Positions 24,803 to 34,449 of a stretch of DNA of 48,473 nt are shown here, piece after piece. A program made the translations under genes and the position numbers. The notes under the pieces are model-generated. The model was not told the origin of the DNA. It saw nothing but the letters and a program-made list of their open reading frames with translations, and searched no databases. How positions within the stretch are numbered: position 1 is the stretch's first letter; each line of letters starts with the position of its first letter. The DNA comes from an uncultured Nitrospira sp. (lineage in GTDB: Bacteria; Nitrospirota; Nitrospiria; Nitrospirales; Nitrospiraceae), in contig CABVRR010000003.1 in the NCBI GenBank assembly GCA_902500705.1, forward strand, positions 45,258 to 93,730. The letters are read 5' to 3'.

Positions 24803-25852
24803 TTAGCAGGCAATGATTTTGTCTATATACTTCTGAACCAACATATGGCGTCTTGCGTAATCATGCGTTTTTGCACGCAGATCCGACATGGACCGAATTT
24901 GTTGTATGAACACTTCCACGCATTCCTGAGCGTTCTCATCATCAAGGACTACCTTCCCAACAAAGGGCAATTCCGATGGGCACACTGAATCCTCATACCC
25001 CAATAAAAGAGCCAATCCTGAATACAAATACTCCCCATTTTTTATAGGGGTTGCCTCTGTTAGCCCCTTTACGGCAAGGTCAAAACAGCCGATTCCAACA
25101 TCCATTTCCCCCAGCACTCGAGCCTTTGCATCACCGACAAGAAATCCATGACACTTCACGATGTCGTGAAGGCTATACCTTGCGATGAGTTCATCGATCT
25201 GTGCCGTGCGCTGTCCCACTAAATGCAAACAACAATTTTTAGCAAACCACTGATTCTCAGCTACGATTCTCTTGATAAACTTTTCTATCCCATGCCATGG
25301 TTGGCTGGCATTTCCTAAAAACACGAGATTGACGACGCTCCCCTCACCTAGCATCCGATCGGACGGCATCTGCTCTGAAACAACGAAATTTGGATTAAAT
25401 ACGATGTCCGCTTTCGGATAGGCGGCCTGATACAGCTGTTTCAATTGTTTGGTGACAACATGCAGTCGTTTAGCCGTGTGAAACGCGATCCACATAATGA
25501 CCTGGTCGAACGTGGCTCGTAAAACATGGCCACGTTGGAGGAGCTCTTCTCGAACATTCGAATTAACCTCGATCTGGAGGGGACATCGCAAGACCCAGGC
25601 CGCCACATAAATCAAGCCAAAGTAATACGCATATCTCGCATACACAACGTCATATCGGACTCTCAGTATTGAATACAGAAACGCACTGTTTACTTTAAGC
25701 CATTCATAGAGGCGCGCCGCTTTATGACAATTACTTGTGAAACAGATGGTATCCACATCATATCCGGCACTCCTGAAACCATCGGCGATTTTCTCCGCCT
25801 TGGACGATAAGCCAGTATTTCCCTCAGTCGCATAGACCAGTAAAGTTCTCAT
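24803..25852 (-). CDS. Glycosyltransferase, GT4-like
   Basis: 349 residues of GT-B type: MRTLLVYATEGNTGLSSKAEKIADGF at the start, a middle VVYARYAYYFGLIYVAAW segment, a donor-domain strand VNLVFLGNASQPWHGIE, and an E-x7-E pattern in TEATPIKNGEYLYSG. It probably transfers a sugar to the growing repeat unit. Its ATG overlaps the stop of the ligase or polymerase gene by 4 bases (25849-25852), so translation is coupled. Composition here is more AT-rich than the secretion operon, as is common for specificity genes of surface polysaccharides. Confidence 0.8.
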   Translation of the reverse strand: MRTLLVYATEGNTGLSSKAEKIADGFRSAGYDVDTICFTSNCHKAARLYEWLKVNSAFLYSILRVRYDVVYARYAYYFGLIYVAAWVLRCPLQIEVNSNVREELLQRGHVLRATFDQVIMWIAFHTAKRLHVVTKQLKQLYQAAYPKADIVFNPNFVVSEQMPSDRMLGEGSVVNLVFLGNASQPWHGIEKFIKRIVAENQWFAKNCCLHLVGQRTAQIDELIARYSLHDIVKCHGFLVGDAKARVLGEMDVGIGCFDLAVKGLTEATPIKNGEYLYSGLALLLGYEDSVCPSELPFVGKVVLDDENAQECVEVFIQQIRSMSDLRAKTHDYARRHMLVQKYIDKIIAC

Positions 25853-27078
25853 GCTGGATGACCTTCCCCTACAAACTCGGCATTGAAAGGAGTTTCCTCC
25901 ATGACAGGATATTGCGTCGTGAGGCGGGCCAATGTGCCAAAAACAAATACTCCCGTGTTTGCATTGATATCCCCACTACTCATCGAGTACAAGAGGGTCA
26001 AAAGAAATGGATAGAAGTATGGATTTTCCACATTGAACATCCACTTGCCTGGACGCATGGCGATGATGGCTAAAATTCCACCCAGCACGCCTAACTCTGC
26101 CAGTATTTCAAGAATGATATTATGGGGATAGTAATTCCCCTTCTCTGGTTGCATTACCTGAATCGTGGAGCCACGCATAACGCTTTTCCCATATTCCCCT
26201 AAACCGACCCCGACGATAGGAGAGGATAAAAACTCATCCATGGCGATCTTAAACAGTTGCGGCCGTCCAGATTCTTCGAGAAGTCCATGGTTTTGACCTC
26301 TCAAAAGATACGAATTGATTGTATTCTCGAGACGGTCCCCGTCGAAAAGTAATCCTCCCACAGCAAGTACGCCGACGCACACAACTGCTGCTATCAATCG
26401 CCCTCGCACCTTATCTGACTGAGTTACCAGCCATACTGTGAGCGTCACAATCAAAGAAATCAGTGGTCCACGTGATCCAGTAGGAAGAATTCCTATGACC
26501 ACGAGCGCCAATCCCAATAACTTTACGAGATTCTTCTTCACGGGAAGCAAAAAAAGGCATACCCCTGCGAGCGCAAAATCTCTCGCCAACCAAATAGGAT
26601 TCATACCTTCAACCGTCATCCTCTCAATAACGCTACGATACTTAAACTGCTGGGGATGGAGAAGCGCCTCTATTCCGAGCAACAGACTAACGATGATAAT
26701 GACAATCGGAAGCATGCGGAGAATGGCACGTGCATCACAGACATATGCCACAGTCATGGTGGCAACACAAAGGAACGAGATGGTAATAATCTTTACAAAC
26801 TTCAACTCCGAATAAGAATTACTACTATCGACCCGAAGCGCTAGAAAAACAAGAAACGGTCCCCAGACCGCCAAAGCTATCAGGAGTTCTCGCCAGACCA
26901 ATTTGGGGATTCCTCGACTTATGACAATTAGACCAACAATAACTAATGCCGCAATCCCCACAACAGCCGTCCGTGCTCCAACACCCACACCAATTGCTGA
27001 AAAAGAAAAGTCTAAATACGAACCGATGTTAAGCAAAAAAACTGATACCAGCACACAGTAGATAAAGTAAAGAATCAT
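25849..27078 (-). CDS. O-antigen ligase/polymerase family protein (Wzy/WaaL-like)
   Basis: A 409-residue polytopic inner-membrane protein with about ten to twelve hydrophobic helices. Typical landmarks are ILPTGSRGPLISLIVTL before the main periplasmic loop, and GVGLGEYG then YPHNIILEILAELGVLGG after it; the H-N-x3-L-E pattern is the Wzy_C signature. In a locus with Wzx and Wzz partners it most likely polymerises the repeat unit on the periplasmic side. Wzy and WaaL cannot be told apart by sequence, but the neighbouring flippase favours polymerase. It is coupled to the flippase gene upstream (3-base gap). Confidence 0.85.
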   Translation of the reverse strand: MILYFIYCVLVSVFLLNIGSYLDFSFSAIGVGVGARTAVVGIAALVIVGLIVISRGIPKLVWRELLIALAVWGPFLVFLALRVDSSNSYSELKFVKIITISFLCVATMTVAYVCDARAILRMLPIVIIIVSLLLGIEALLHPQQFKYRSVIERMTVEGMNPIWLARDFALAGVCLFLLPVKKNLVKLLGLALVVIGILPTGSRGPLISLIVTLTVWLVTQSDKVRGRLIAAVVCVGVLAVGGLLFDGDRLENTINSYLLRGQNHGLLEESGRPQLFKIAMDEFLSSPIVGVGLGEYGKSVMRGSTIQVMQPEKGNYYPHNIILEILAELGVLGGILAIIAMRPGKWMFNVENPYFYPFLLTLLYSMSSGDINANTGVFVFGTLARLTTQYPVMEETPFNAEFVGEGHPA

Positions 27079-27081
27079 GCC

Positions 27082-28341
27082 TTACGCTTTCACTGCCCTC
27101 CAGCTCACAACGAACATGCAGACGTAAAACCCCACCAAGATGGCAGAATATTCAGTCAGTACAACCTCAACGCTTAATTTCAATACGTACGCGCATGCAA
27201 ACACCCCAATAATACTTAAAAGACGAGTTGCCTCGATGAATAAAACCAGTCTCTGCTTTCCCAACATTTGCATAGTCTGCGAAATTGGAAAGATCGCCAA
27301 TCGCACACCGTAGGCAATTGCCATAATTTGGGCATAGATTCCAGCAGTATGCCATTCCGGGCCAAACACCACATCAAAAATCCTAGGCCCACTCCAGAGC
27401 AACAACGCAACAGGAATCACCGCGAGTGCGAGCAACAACGCCACTGTTCTAACGAAAAGACCAGACACTGTTTTAGGGCAGGTACGAATGGCCTTTGAGG
27501 CTTCCGCTGTATAAAACGTCGAGGCTGTTTGCCCGACGAGATCCATTGGAAGAGCAAATACACGTTGGACAAGGGCAAACAATCCGGCAGTTTCGCCTCC
27601 GTAGAGCGTGGCAAGAAAAAATACGGGCGCCACAGAACCTGCTTCATTGATAAGTCCCGACCAGGTCGAATACAACGGGTACTGCCGATAGTAGGACAGC
27701 AATGTAAGCCCTCGTTGAAGCCGAATAGGTCCTTGGATAAACAACGCCTTTCGACTCCTCAGCACAAGCGTAAGAAGCCCAAGCAATCGCCCGACCATTT
27801 CCCCAATGACCAACCCCCATACACCGCAATGAAACAACCCGAGAGAAATCTGTCCCGTGGTCTGTGGCAATGACTGCCAAATTTTCGAAAGCGACAATCC
27901 CGCAAAATCTTTATTCCGCACAGCCCAGTACCCTGCAATTTTATACAACGACACCAAGATAAGACTGACAGGCAACGCGAACAACAGATGATTCTCAGAA
28001 CCTAGTCCTACCATCGCATGAATAGCGTCCTCGAACGCGGCAATACATCCCCACAATCCCAGCGAGAGCGTACTTGCGATAAGCGCGGAAAGGAACACCA
28101 GTAGCACGGCGGTTCGATGCTGCTTCACCAATATGATTGTCATTTCGTAACGCAGACAGGAGATCGTCGAAATGAGCAAGACCCCATTCAAATAAATTGC
28201 AAAGGCTCCAAATTCATCAGGCAAATATAGTCGCGTCAAAATCGGGGCAGAAACCATACCAATAATCTGCGCCACAATGGTGCCCGACGAGAGCGTCATG
28301 ACATTCCGAATATTTCCACTGCGCAATATGCGGCCTATCAT
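27082..28341 (-). CDS. Oligosaccharide flippase (Wzx-like, MOP superfamily)
   Basis: A 419-residue polytopic membrane protein with about twelve helices. The N-terminal pattern LSSGTIVAQIIGMVSAPILTRLYLPDEFG is characteristic of polysaccharide-synthesis flippases. It should move the polyprenyl-linked repeat from the cytoplasmic to the periplasmic leaflet for the Wzy-like enzyme encoded next. The start has only a weak AAAAAGAA ribosome site. It is the first gene of the 15.1-28.3 kb minus-strand block; upstream lies a decayed insertion sequence. Confidence 0.88.
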   Translation of the reverse strand: MIGRILRSGNIRNVMTLSSGTIVAQIIGMVSAPILTRLYLPDEFGAFAIYLNGVLLISTISCLRYEMTIILVKQHRTAVLLVFLSALIASTLSLGLWGCIAAFEDAIHAMVGLGSENHLLFALPVSLILVSLYKIAGYWAVRNKDFAGLSLSKIWQSLPQTTGQISLGLFHCGVWGLVIGEMVGRLLGLLTLVLRSRKALFIQGPIRLQRGLTLLSYYRQYPLYSTWSGLINEAGSVAPVFFLATLYGGETAGLFALVQRVFALPMDLVGQTASTFYTAEASKAIRTCPKTVSGLFVRTVALLLALAVIPVALLLWSGPRIFDVVFGPEWHTAGIYAQIMAIAYGVRLAIFPISQTMQMLGKQRLVLFIEATRLLSIIGVFACAYVLKLSVEVVLTEYSAILVGFYVCMFVVSWRAVKA

Positions 28342-28445
28342 TTCTTTTTATTCATGAAGACATTAGACTTCATCTCTCACTCATCTAGCATAATCATGTA
28401 GCTAAAGACATTTACGAACTTATATTTATTTGATTGAGCGCCATC

Positions 28446-28730
28446 TTATGGAGATTCTGGCACAAAGAACACCGTCGTACGCTTTTAGAGTCCCGTTCCT
28501 TCGCAATATCTTGTTTTCTCGTGGGAGTCGTGTGAGTTCGCCCGGTTCAACCCGCAGCGCCTGGCATGTGAGGCATCCGATTCGACCTGCTGCTGTTCGC
28601 TCCGTTAGCAATACAGCACATTGTCAGAAATCCGAAGCTCCTGCACCATCAGGCAAGCCGATTCTTATGAGAGTCCGACAGCCTCAAACTTGACTGCATC
28701 GGGAAATTGCCGTCACGTTGCGATTGCCAT
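28446..28730 (-). pseudogene. Decayed IS3-family transposase orfA
   Basis: Reading the minus strand from an ATG at 28728-28730 gives, across stops and frame changes, the OrfA landmarks in order: RQFPDAVKFEAVGL, then ELRISDNVLY (helix-turn-helix recognition region), RSEQQQVES, then in another frame ELTRLPRENKILRR (the leucine-zipper segment), and in a third frame VFFVPES followed by TAA, matching the usual FFAKES end. The span of 285 bases equals a normal orfA of about 95 codons. At least two internal stops and two frameshifts are present, and no orfB follows, so it is a dead relic. Confidence 0.8.
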
Positions 28731-28835
28731 GCCGACCCCCAATTTCATGATTCTCCCACGTACAGAGATCTCTATGAAACCAGGGGACGGTCACTACGCT
28801 TGGAAGACGTTACGTTAAGAGATGCTCTTCCGCGG

Positions 28836-29972
28836 TTATTGGTAGAAGGCAGCAATAGCCTCCACCACCTCGGTCTGCTGGTCTGCAGTCAACTCGGGAT
28901 AGATCGGAATCGCGACGGTCTCCTTGGCCGCTCGCTCCGACTCCGGGAAGCCTCCTTCTCGGTATCCCAAATAACGAAAACACTCTTGGAGGTGGAAAGG
29001 GACCGGATAGTAGATCTCTGCGCCAATGCCTTGCTGTTTCAGATGTGTCATGAGGGCTTCTCGCCGCTCGACCCTCAGGACGAACTGGTTGTAAATGTGA
29101 TAGTGCTTGGCACTGGAATTCTGGTATACGGGTACGGGCAGACGAACCTTCCCTGCTTCAACCAGACCGCTCTGTTTAAATAGGGCTTCGTACCGGATGG
29201 CATTCTCCTGCCGTTGCTTCGTCCAGCCATCCAGATAATTGAGCTTCACGTTCAGCACTGCAGCCTGAATCGTATCGAGCCGGAAGTTCCCGCCAATCAG
29301 CTTATGGTAGTACTTCGGCTTACTGCCGTGGGTCCGCAGGACCTTCATCCGTTCCGCGAGATCGGGATCATTCGTCACGGCCATCCCGCCGTCGCCCAAG
29401 CAGCCGAGATTCTTGCTCGGGAAAAACGACAAGCAGCCGATGGTGCCTATACTGGAGGCGCGCTGACCATCGCGGTACTCCGAACCAATCGCCTGCGCCG
29501 CGTCTTCGACAACACTGAGATGGTGTCGTTTGGCAAGATCCATAATCGGGGCCATGTCGGCGCATTGTCCATAGAGATGGACTGGAATGATGGCTTTGGT
29601 TTTGGCCGTCAGCACCGCGCCAATCTTGGCTGGATCGAGGTTGTACGTTGTGGGATCGATATCAACGAGGACTGGCATGGCTCCAAGCCGCACGACCGCG
29701 CCAGCCGTTGCAAAGAAGGAATACGGTGTGGTGATGACCTCATCTCCTGGGCCAATGCCAAGTGCCATGAGAGCGACCAGGAGCGCGTCAGTCCCAGAGC
29801 TCACACCGATCCCGTACTTGGCCTGACAATAGGCGGCCACCCGCTCCTCCAACCTGCCCACTTCCGGGCCGAGGATAAATGCTTGGCTCTGAAAAGTCTG
29901 TTCCAGCGCCGCCATAATGGCCTGATGGAGCGGCGCGTGATGTGCTTTCAAATCAAGTAATGGAACGCCCAT
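28836..29972 (-). CDS. DegT/DnrJ/EryC1/StrS aminotransferase (WbpE-like)
   Basis: A 378-residue PLP-dependent sugar aminotransferase. Family motifs are present: [31 protein letters not shown], with the phosphate-binding [18 protein letters not shown]; and SFFPSKNLG with the Schiff-base Lys187. The start follows AAAAGGAG. It overlaps the upstream dehydrogenase/acetyltransferase gene by 20 bases. In the UDP-2,3-diacetamido-2,3-dideoxyglucuronate pathway a WbpE-type enzyme aminates the 3-keto sugar made by WbpB before WbpD acetylates it, and the neighbour is a WbpB-WbpD-like fusion. The pathway role is therefore inferred from context; the fold is certain. Confidence 0.9.
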   Translation of the reverse strand: MGVPLLDLKAHHAPLHQAIMAALEQTFQSQAFILGPEVGRLEERVAAYCQAKYGIGVSSGTDALLVALMALGIGPGDEVITTPYSFFATAGAVVRLGAMPVLVDIDPTTYNLDPAKIGAVLTAKTKAIIPVHLYGQCADMAPIMDLAKRHHLSVVEDAAQAIGSEYRDGQRASSIGTIGCLSFFPSKNLGCLGDGGMAVTNDPDLAERMKVLRTHGSKPKYYHKLIGGNFRLDTIQAAVLNVKLNYLDGWTKQRQENAIRYEALFKQSGLVEAGKVRLPVPVYQNSSAKHYHIYNQFVLRVERREALMTHLKQQGIGAEIYYPVPFHLQECFRYLGYREGGFPESERAAKETVAIPIYPELTADQQTEVVEAIAAFYQ

Positions 29973-31587
29973 GAAAGTCTCCTTTTCTATCCTCGACTGC
30001 CGTCATCCCTGTAGGTTCCGCGCGATACTGCTGCCCACAGGTCTTACAAGCAGCTATCTTGTCATCGACATGAAGCTTGACTCCGCACCGACACATCCAA
30101 CCCGTCACCCGGCCGGGATTGCCCACCACAAGTGCATGATCCGGTACATCGTTGGTCACCACGGCCCCCGCACCGATCAATGCATACTGCCCGATCGTAA
30201 TCCCACACAGAATAGTCGAATTGGCCCCCAGCGTGGCACCTCTCCGGACAAGCGTGGTTTTGAGTTCGCTCATCCTGGGGATCTCACTCCGAGGATTAAA
30301 GACGTTAGTAAAGACCATGGAGGGCCCACAAAACACATGGTCCTCGAGCGTCACGCCCTCGTACACAGACACGTTATTCTGGATTTTGACCCCCTGGCCG
30401 ACGGTGACATTAGGGCCCACGACGACATTCTGGCCGATCTTACAGTTCTTCCCAATGCGCGATCCTGTGAGGATATGGGAGGTGTGCCAGATGCTCGTCC
30501 CCTCACCGATCTCCACGCCCTGGTCGATGAAAGCCGATGCGTGCGCACGGTACGGCGTCCCCGGTTGAGTAGCTGGCGTCGTCGAGCGAGGCGCCGCCTG
30601 CTCAAGCGCCTCCTGGCACCGCTGCAGTACCGATAGCACGCGTAGGCCCTCCTCCCCGTCAGTTCTCGGCTTGCTTCGAGTTGCCACACAGTCCAAGAAA
30701 TGCTGACACTCAGCACGAAGCGGCTCTCCCTGGTCCAGTTCCACTACCTGAGCATCAGCTTTGTTTGCGATCGGGAGATTGTCTTTCCAGTCGATGGAAT
30801 GAGGATAGAGGAGCAGCTTGTTTTTCTTTTCAAGATCATCAAATACAGCCATTTTTCGATCGCCCACCACAATCAGTTTCTGTTCTTTGAATGGGTGGAG
30901 CCATGAGACAAAGATATGGGCCTTCACCCCACTAGGAAAGGAGAGAAGACTGATCGTAACATCAGCGATATGATGGTGGAGGTAATTCCCCCCTTGAGCC
31001 AGAACCCCATCAGGACTTTCGTTGATCAACCCCAGAATGACTGAGATATCGTGAGGGGCAAAGCTCCAGAGGATATTCTCTTCACGGCGGATCTTACCCA
31101 AATTCAAACGGTTTGAGTAAATATACTGAATCCGCCCCAACTCTCCCGCCCGGATAAGCTCCTTTAATTTCAGCACAGCTGGATGATACCAGAGGAGATG
31201 TCCCACCATAAGAATACAGCCGTTTTTCTTTGCCAGAGCTACCAATTCTGTCCCTTCCTCGACCGAGAGGCATAACGGTTTTTCCACAAAGACATCTTTC
31301 CTAGCCAGTAAGGCCTCCCGTACCCCATCCGCATGACCTTCGGCCGGTGTGGCAATCGCCACCGCTCGGATCGTCTCATCGCGCAACACTTCTGAATATG
31401 ACACGAATGTCCGACACTGGGGATACTGTTCGCCAAGTGCTCGCAACGTATCTATATTGCTGTCACACACAGCTGACAAGGCCCCAAGGCTGGCAAAATT
31501 CCGCACCAGGTTTTTCCCCCAATACCCTCCTCCTACAACAGCCAGGTTAACGCCCGCTTCTTGATGACAACCAGGTGCATCACCCAT
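29953..31587 (-). CDS. Fusion of Gfo/Idh/MocA dehydrogenase, left-handed beta-helix acetyltransferase and zinc ribbon (WbpB-WbpD-like)
   Basis: 544 residues in three parts. Residues about 12-330 form a Rossmann dehydrogenase ([17 protein letters not shown], then the VEKPLCLS signature). Residues about 350-490 are hexapeptide repeats of an N-acetyltransferase ([29 protein letters not shown], ending [12 protein letters not shown]), close in layout to WbpD-type enzymes. Residues about 499-517 add a Cys-x-Cys and Cys-x2-Cys pair (MCRCG, CKTCG), a small zinc ribbon. It would oxidise the 3-position of a UDP-GlcNAc uronic acid and acetylate the 3-amino group after the WbpE-like enzyme acts. A strong AGGAGG precedes GTG-ATG; the ATG (31585-31587) is chosen. 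Confidence 0.85.
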   Translation of the reverse strand: MGDAPGCHQEAGVNLAVVGGGYWGKNLVRNFASLGALSAVCDSNIDTLRALGEQYPQCRTFVSYSEVLRDETIRAVAIATPAEGHADGVREALLARKDVFVEKPLCLSVEEGTELVALAKKNGCILMVGHLLWYHPAVLKLKELIRAGELGRIQYIYSNRLNLGKIRREENILWSFAPHDISVILGLINESPDGVLAQGGNYLHHHIADVTISLLSFPSGVKAHIFVSWLHPFKEQKLIVVGDRKMAVFDDLEKKNKLLLYPHSIDWKDNLPIANKADAQVVELDQGEPLRAECQHFLDCVATRSKPRTDGEEGLRVLSVLQRCQEALEQAAPRSTTPATQPGTPYRAHASAFIDQGVEIGEGTSIWHTSHILTGSRIGKNCKIGQNVVVGPNVTVGQGVKIQNNVSVYEGVTLEDHVFCGPSMVFTNVFNPRSEIPRMSELKTTLVRRGATLGANSTILCGITIGQYALIGAGAVVTNDVPDHALVVGNPGRVTGWMCRCGVKLHVDDKIAACKTCGQQYRAEPTGMTAVEDRKGDFHGRSIT

Positions 31588-32952
31588 CACTACCTTCCTC
31601 CTTCTAGACTAAAAATACGCACAGACCACAGGCCCTCTAAATACCTTCTTTTTGGTCCGGCAAGCTGCAATCAAGCGCACATCTTGATCACACATCAGTA
31701 TTCCACCATTAACGCCTGACCTTTCAAAACCTCCCTGAGAAACACCGGGGCACGGACGCTCTTCCGTACATCCTCCGAAGTCAGAGCATTAAAGCAACAA
31801 AGCAACGCGTTTCCGACTCAAACAGTCTACCTATGAACCAGTGCCAAATGGTACGTATTAACCACGGTGGTTTCAAGTTCCAAGTGCACCAGGTGAATGA
31901 AGGCACGACTACACGTAGGCTTCTTAAGGATGTCAAAAGGTCGAGACATGTTCTCGGGCGTGTGTTCAGCTCGCGCTACGTGTAAACTAAAAGGTCGACC
32001 GCCGTTAGTAAGTACTGATGCAGCAGTACATCTGCGTTTTTGCCGTGGCACATTACCACCAAATGTAGGGCTCGACAAAGAACACCTGAATCTCGAGGTG
32101 CCACGCCAAGCTCGCATGACATCCCCTCTCCATCCAACCTGAAAAAGCATAGTGTTGGGCATAATGAGACTTACGGAACACCGCTATGATTCAGGAATCA
32201 TGCGTCGAGAAAAAGGAAACCATTGCAATAACAGTTGCTGTTGAGCGTCCTACGCCACGCAGCAGCACGGCTCCTATCGCTCATGCCGATTTTGTTAGGA
32301 AAGCTTCCATGATCATACTTACTGTAACGCACGTGGCAAATTCAAACGTTTTTTGTGACCGCGCGTGTTGCCCCTGATGAAGAAGGCTGATTAACGCAAC
32401 GAATTACTGAATTCTAAAAATCGCCTCGAGGTTGTCCAGGAATTCACCAAGACAGGATCACACAGGCACGATCAAATGGGAGCGGACTGGGATGGAGTAG
32501 CTGTTTAGCACAGAGCTCCCTGGATCGATTGACGATGCGCCTTATCAAACCCGACTGAGCTTGGTCTCTCAGTCCTCAACATTACCGTCCCACTTAACAT
32601 CGAGCAGGCGCGGCACTTGCCATAACCGTTATGGCCTCCGATTGATGGATCCCTCGACGACACCGTGTCCCGGCGCTCGTGCCCGGTTCGATCGATAAAG
32701 TAGTCACATCCTCCACCAGAAATTACTACAGCTAGACCTGAACACCGCTCACACCCATGACTCCAACATGGCACAATACGCGTTGTATGACTCGACGGCT
32801 CCGTAGCCTGTTCTCTCACGCATGGCGCGTATATCATATTCCCCTCGGCACCACCGAAACAGAGGCTGATTGCTCATCCAAAAACCTACGCCGCCTGTAT
32901 CCTATTCCCACACTTAAAGATGACACCTCCGGATGTGGGCTCACTTCGTAAA
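31588..32952. other. Gene-free, probably degraded DNA
   Basis: About 1.4 kb with no convincing gene on either strand. The longest open frames (minus 31827-32162 and 32505-32837) lack ribosome binding sites, show no protein-like hydrophobic pattern and match no family I recognise. Composition is similar to the flanks. Its place between two glycan genes, in a segment bracketed by dead insertion sequences, suggests the remains of lost genes, but no identifiable fragment was found. Confidence 0.5.
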
Positions 32953-34170
32953 TCATCGTGCACGAAGATTGGTAGGAGCTATAGGTGGCATAGCAGTCTG
33001 AGACCTACGAAGTGGATGGGGATACACATAGGGGGTATAGCCTGGCCTCGCAGTCAGAAAATAGTCTTGCCCTAGTGCGAAGTGGCTGGGTGCTTCATTG
33101 ACGAGAAGGTCCAAACTGTTGTTCCAGAAATATCCCGATCTCATCTGGTCCATTGAAGGATAGGGTGACACAACCTCTAGCGCCGACAGCTCGATCATGG
33201 ATCGAATGCTGATTGGATCTGTAACCATGTTATTAAACACAACGCCATCACCCCCGCGTATGCTCGTGATAACCCGTACCTTTTCCTTCGCAACAAGGTT
33301 GGTTGAAAACGTATTGTTGTAGATCTCCCAGCTACGGGAGCCACGTGGAGAGGAACCGAGTCCATGTGCGTCCACCATTGGAAAATGTCTTACGGCGGAG
33401 GTTGCGATGACTCGGTTGTAACGAAAGACATACCGTGAGCCATTGTTGGAAGCAATATGATGTCGGTTTCCCGAGAAGTAATTATCTTCAACAAACACCG
33501 CATTTTCCGTTCCTAGTTCAAGAGGCGGCCATGTGCCATTTCCGTATACGACTACCCCATATCCCGCCTGGCCTCCAGTTTGGCCTGCCCGATAGTTATT
33601 TAAAAACTTGTTTTGATAAATAACCCCTTGTGAGTCGCCCCTCACAGCGACCCCGTAATACACAAAGTCGCTAAATCTAGAATTGAAGACCAAGAAATCC
33701 CTGCACCCACCTTTAAAAACGAGGCCTCCGTCCCAGATGGCTGGATTGCCCTTCCCGATCAATGTCATGTCAGAAAACCGAGCTGTCTTGCCATTCGAGC
33801 AATCAATTGTGATCAACCGCTTATTTGCGCTGGAATAGCTCCGAAGAACGGTGGTGGCATTCCCAGAACCTTTAAGGGAGATACCGCCAGGAAGAACCAG
33901 CTCATTGTTCCCCCAGTTGCATGTACCCGCCGGAATATTGACCACACTATTCACTCCTGAGTCGATAGCATCTTGCACCGCATCGTGCACGGCAGAAAAT
34001 CCACAGTTTTGGGCCTGAAAAGTTAATTCAGCGGCGAGAAGAGGCACGATGGGCCAAAGAATCAGAAAGTTGAAGGCTGAAATGACAATAACCCCTCTCA
34101 TCCAACCCCACTGGAACAATAGAAGATCAGAAAATGAACATTGATTCCAGCTTAGTAATTGTCGCAGCAT
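32953..34170 (-). CDS. Secreted right-handed parallel beta-helix (pectate lyase-fold) protein
   Basis: 405 residues. A long N-terminal region with a hydrophobic segment (VIVISAFNFLILWPIVPLLA, about residues 27-46) serves as signal or anchor. Repeated short strands follow, each with N, G and V/I at turn positions: VVNIPAGTCNW, ISLKGSGNATTVLRS, VFKGGCRDFLVFNSRFSDF, VFVEDNYFSGNRHHIASNNGS, WEIYNNTFS. This is the pattern of parallel beta-helix proteins. They are often polysaccharide lyases or epimerases, but no catalytic set could be assigned. The ATG at 34168-34170 has a strong GGAGG site. It lies alone between gene-free DNA and an IS30 relic. Confidence 0.75.
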   Translation of the reverse strand: MLRQLLSWNQCSFSDLLLFQWGWMRGVIVISAFNFLILWPIVPLLAAELTFQAQNCGFSAVHDAVQDAIDSGVNSVVNIPAGTCNWGNNELVLPGGISLKGSGNATTVLRSYSSANKRLITIDCSNGKTARFSDMTLIGKGNPAIWDGGLVFKGGCRDFLVFNSRFSDFVYYGVAVRGDSQGVIYQNKFLNNYRAGQTGGQAGYGVVVYGNGTWPPLELGTENAVFVEDNYFSGNRHHIASNNGSRYVFRYNRVIATSAVRHFPMVDAHGLGSSPRGSRSWEIYNNTFSTNLVAKEKVRVITSIRGGDGVVFNNMVTDPISIRSMIELSALEVVSPYPSMDQMRSGYFWNNSLDLLVNEAPSHFALGQDYFLTARPGYTPYVYPHPLRRSQTAMPPIAPTNLRAR

Positions 34171-34449
34171 GAATTATCCTCCATCGAGGTTCTCGCAAAA
34201 TTCTGATTGATAACTGCCGAACTGTCCAGAAGATGTCGATAAACTTGCAAGGATCAACAGGACAAGTTTCGGGAGAACCTGGGATGAGTTCGATCGGACA
34301 GGGTGATGGAAGTACAAGAGCGAATACAAATGGTCGGGAGTCTTTTCTCCGTGCCTGTACGGTGAATTGTAATTCCAAGTGCAACGTTGGCAGCGACGAG
34401 AGGACTCTGTAGATGCGGTTCAATAGAATGCGGCGGAAGGTTCACCTCC
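34171..34449. other. Intergenic DNA, possible left end of an IS30-type element
   Basis: No gene is visible. TTGTAATTCCAAGTGCAACG near 34366-34385 lies about 80 bases before the first recognisable transposase codons and looks like an IS30-type terminal repeat. The matching right end was not found, so this is tentative. Confidence 0.35.

Noticed and set aside
28783..28799. GGGGACGGTCACTA-like fragment reminiscent of ends of REP/IS200-type elements
   Set aside because: Too short, with no partner repeat or transposase nearby.
29214..29960. Open frame of 248 codons opposite the aminotransferase gene
   Set aside because: Fully antisense to a conserved PLP enzyme and not protein-like.
31870..31886. 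Short match to the putative IS30 end (TTCCAAGTGCA)
   Set aside because: Only 11 bases shared, with no transposase remnant next to it.
32505..32837. Minus-strand open frame in the gene-free stretch
   Set aside because: No ribosome site, no hydrophobic pattern, no known motif; probably chance.
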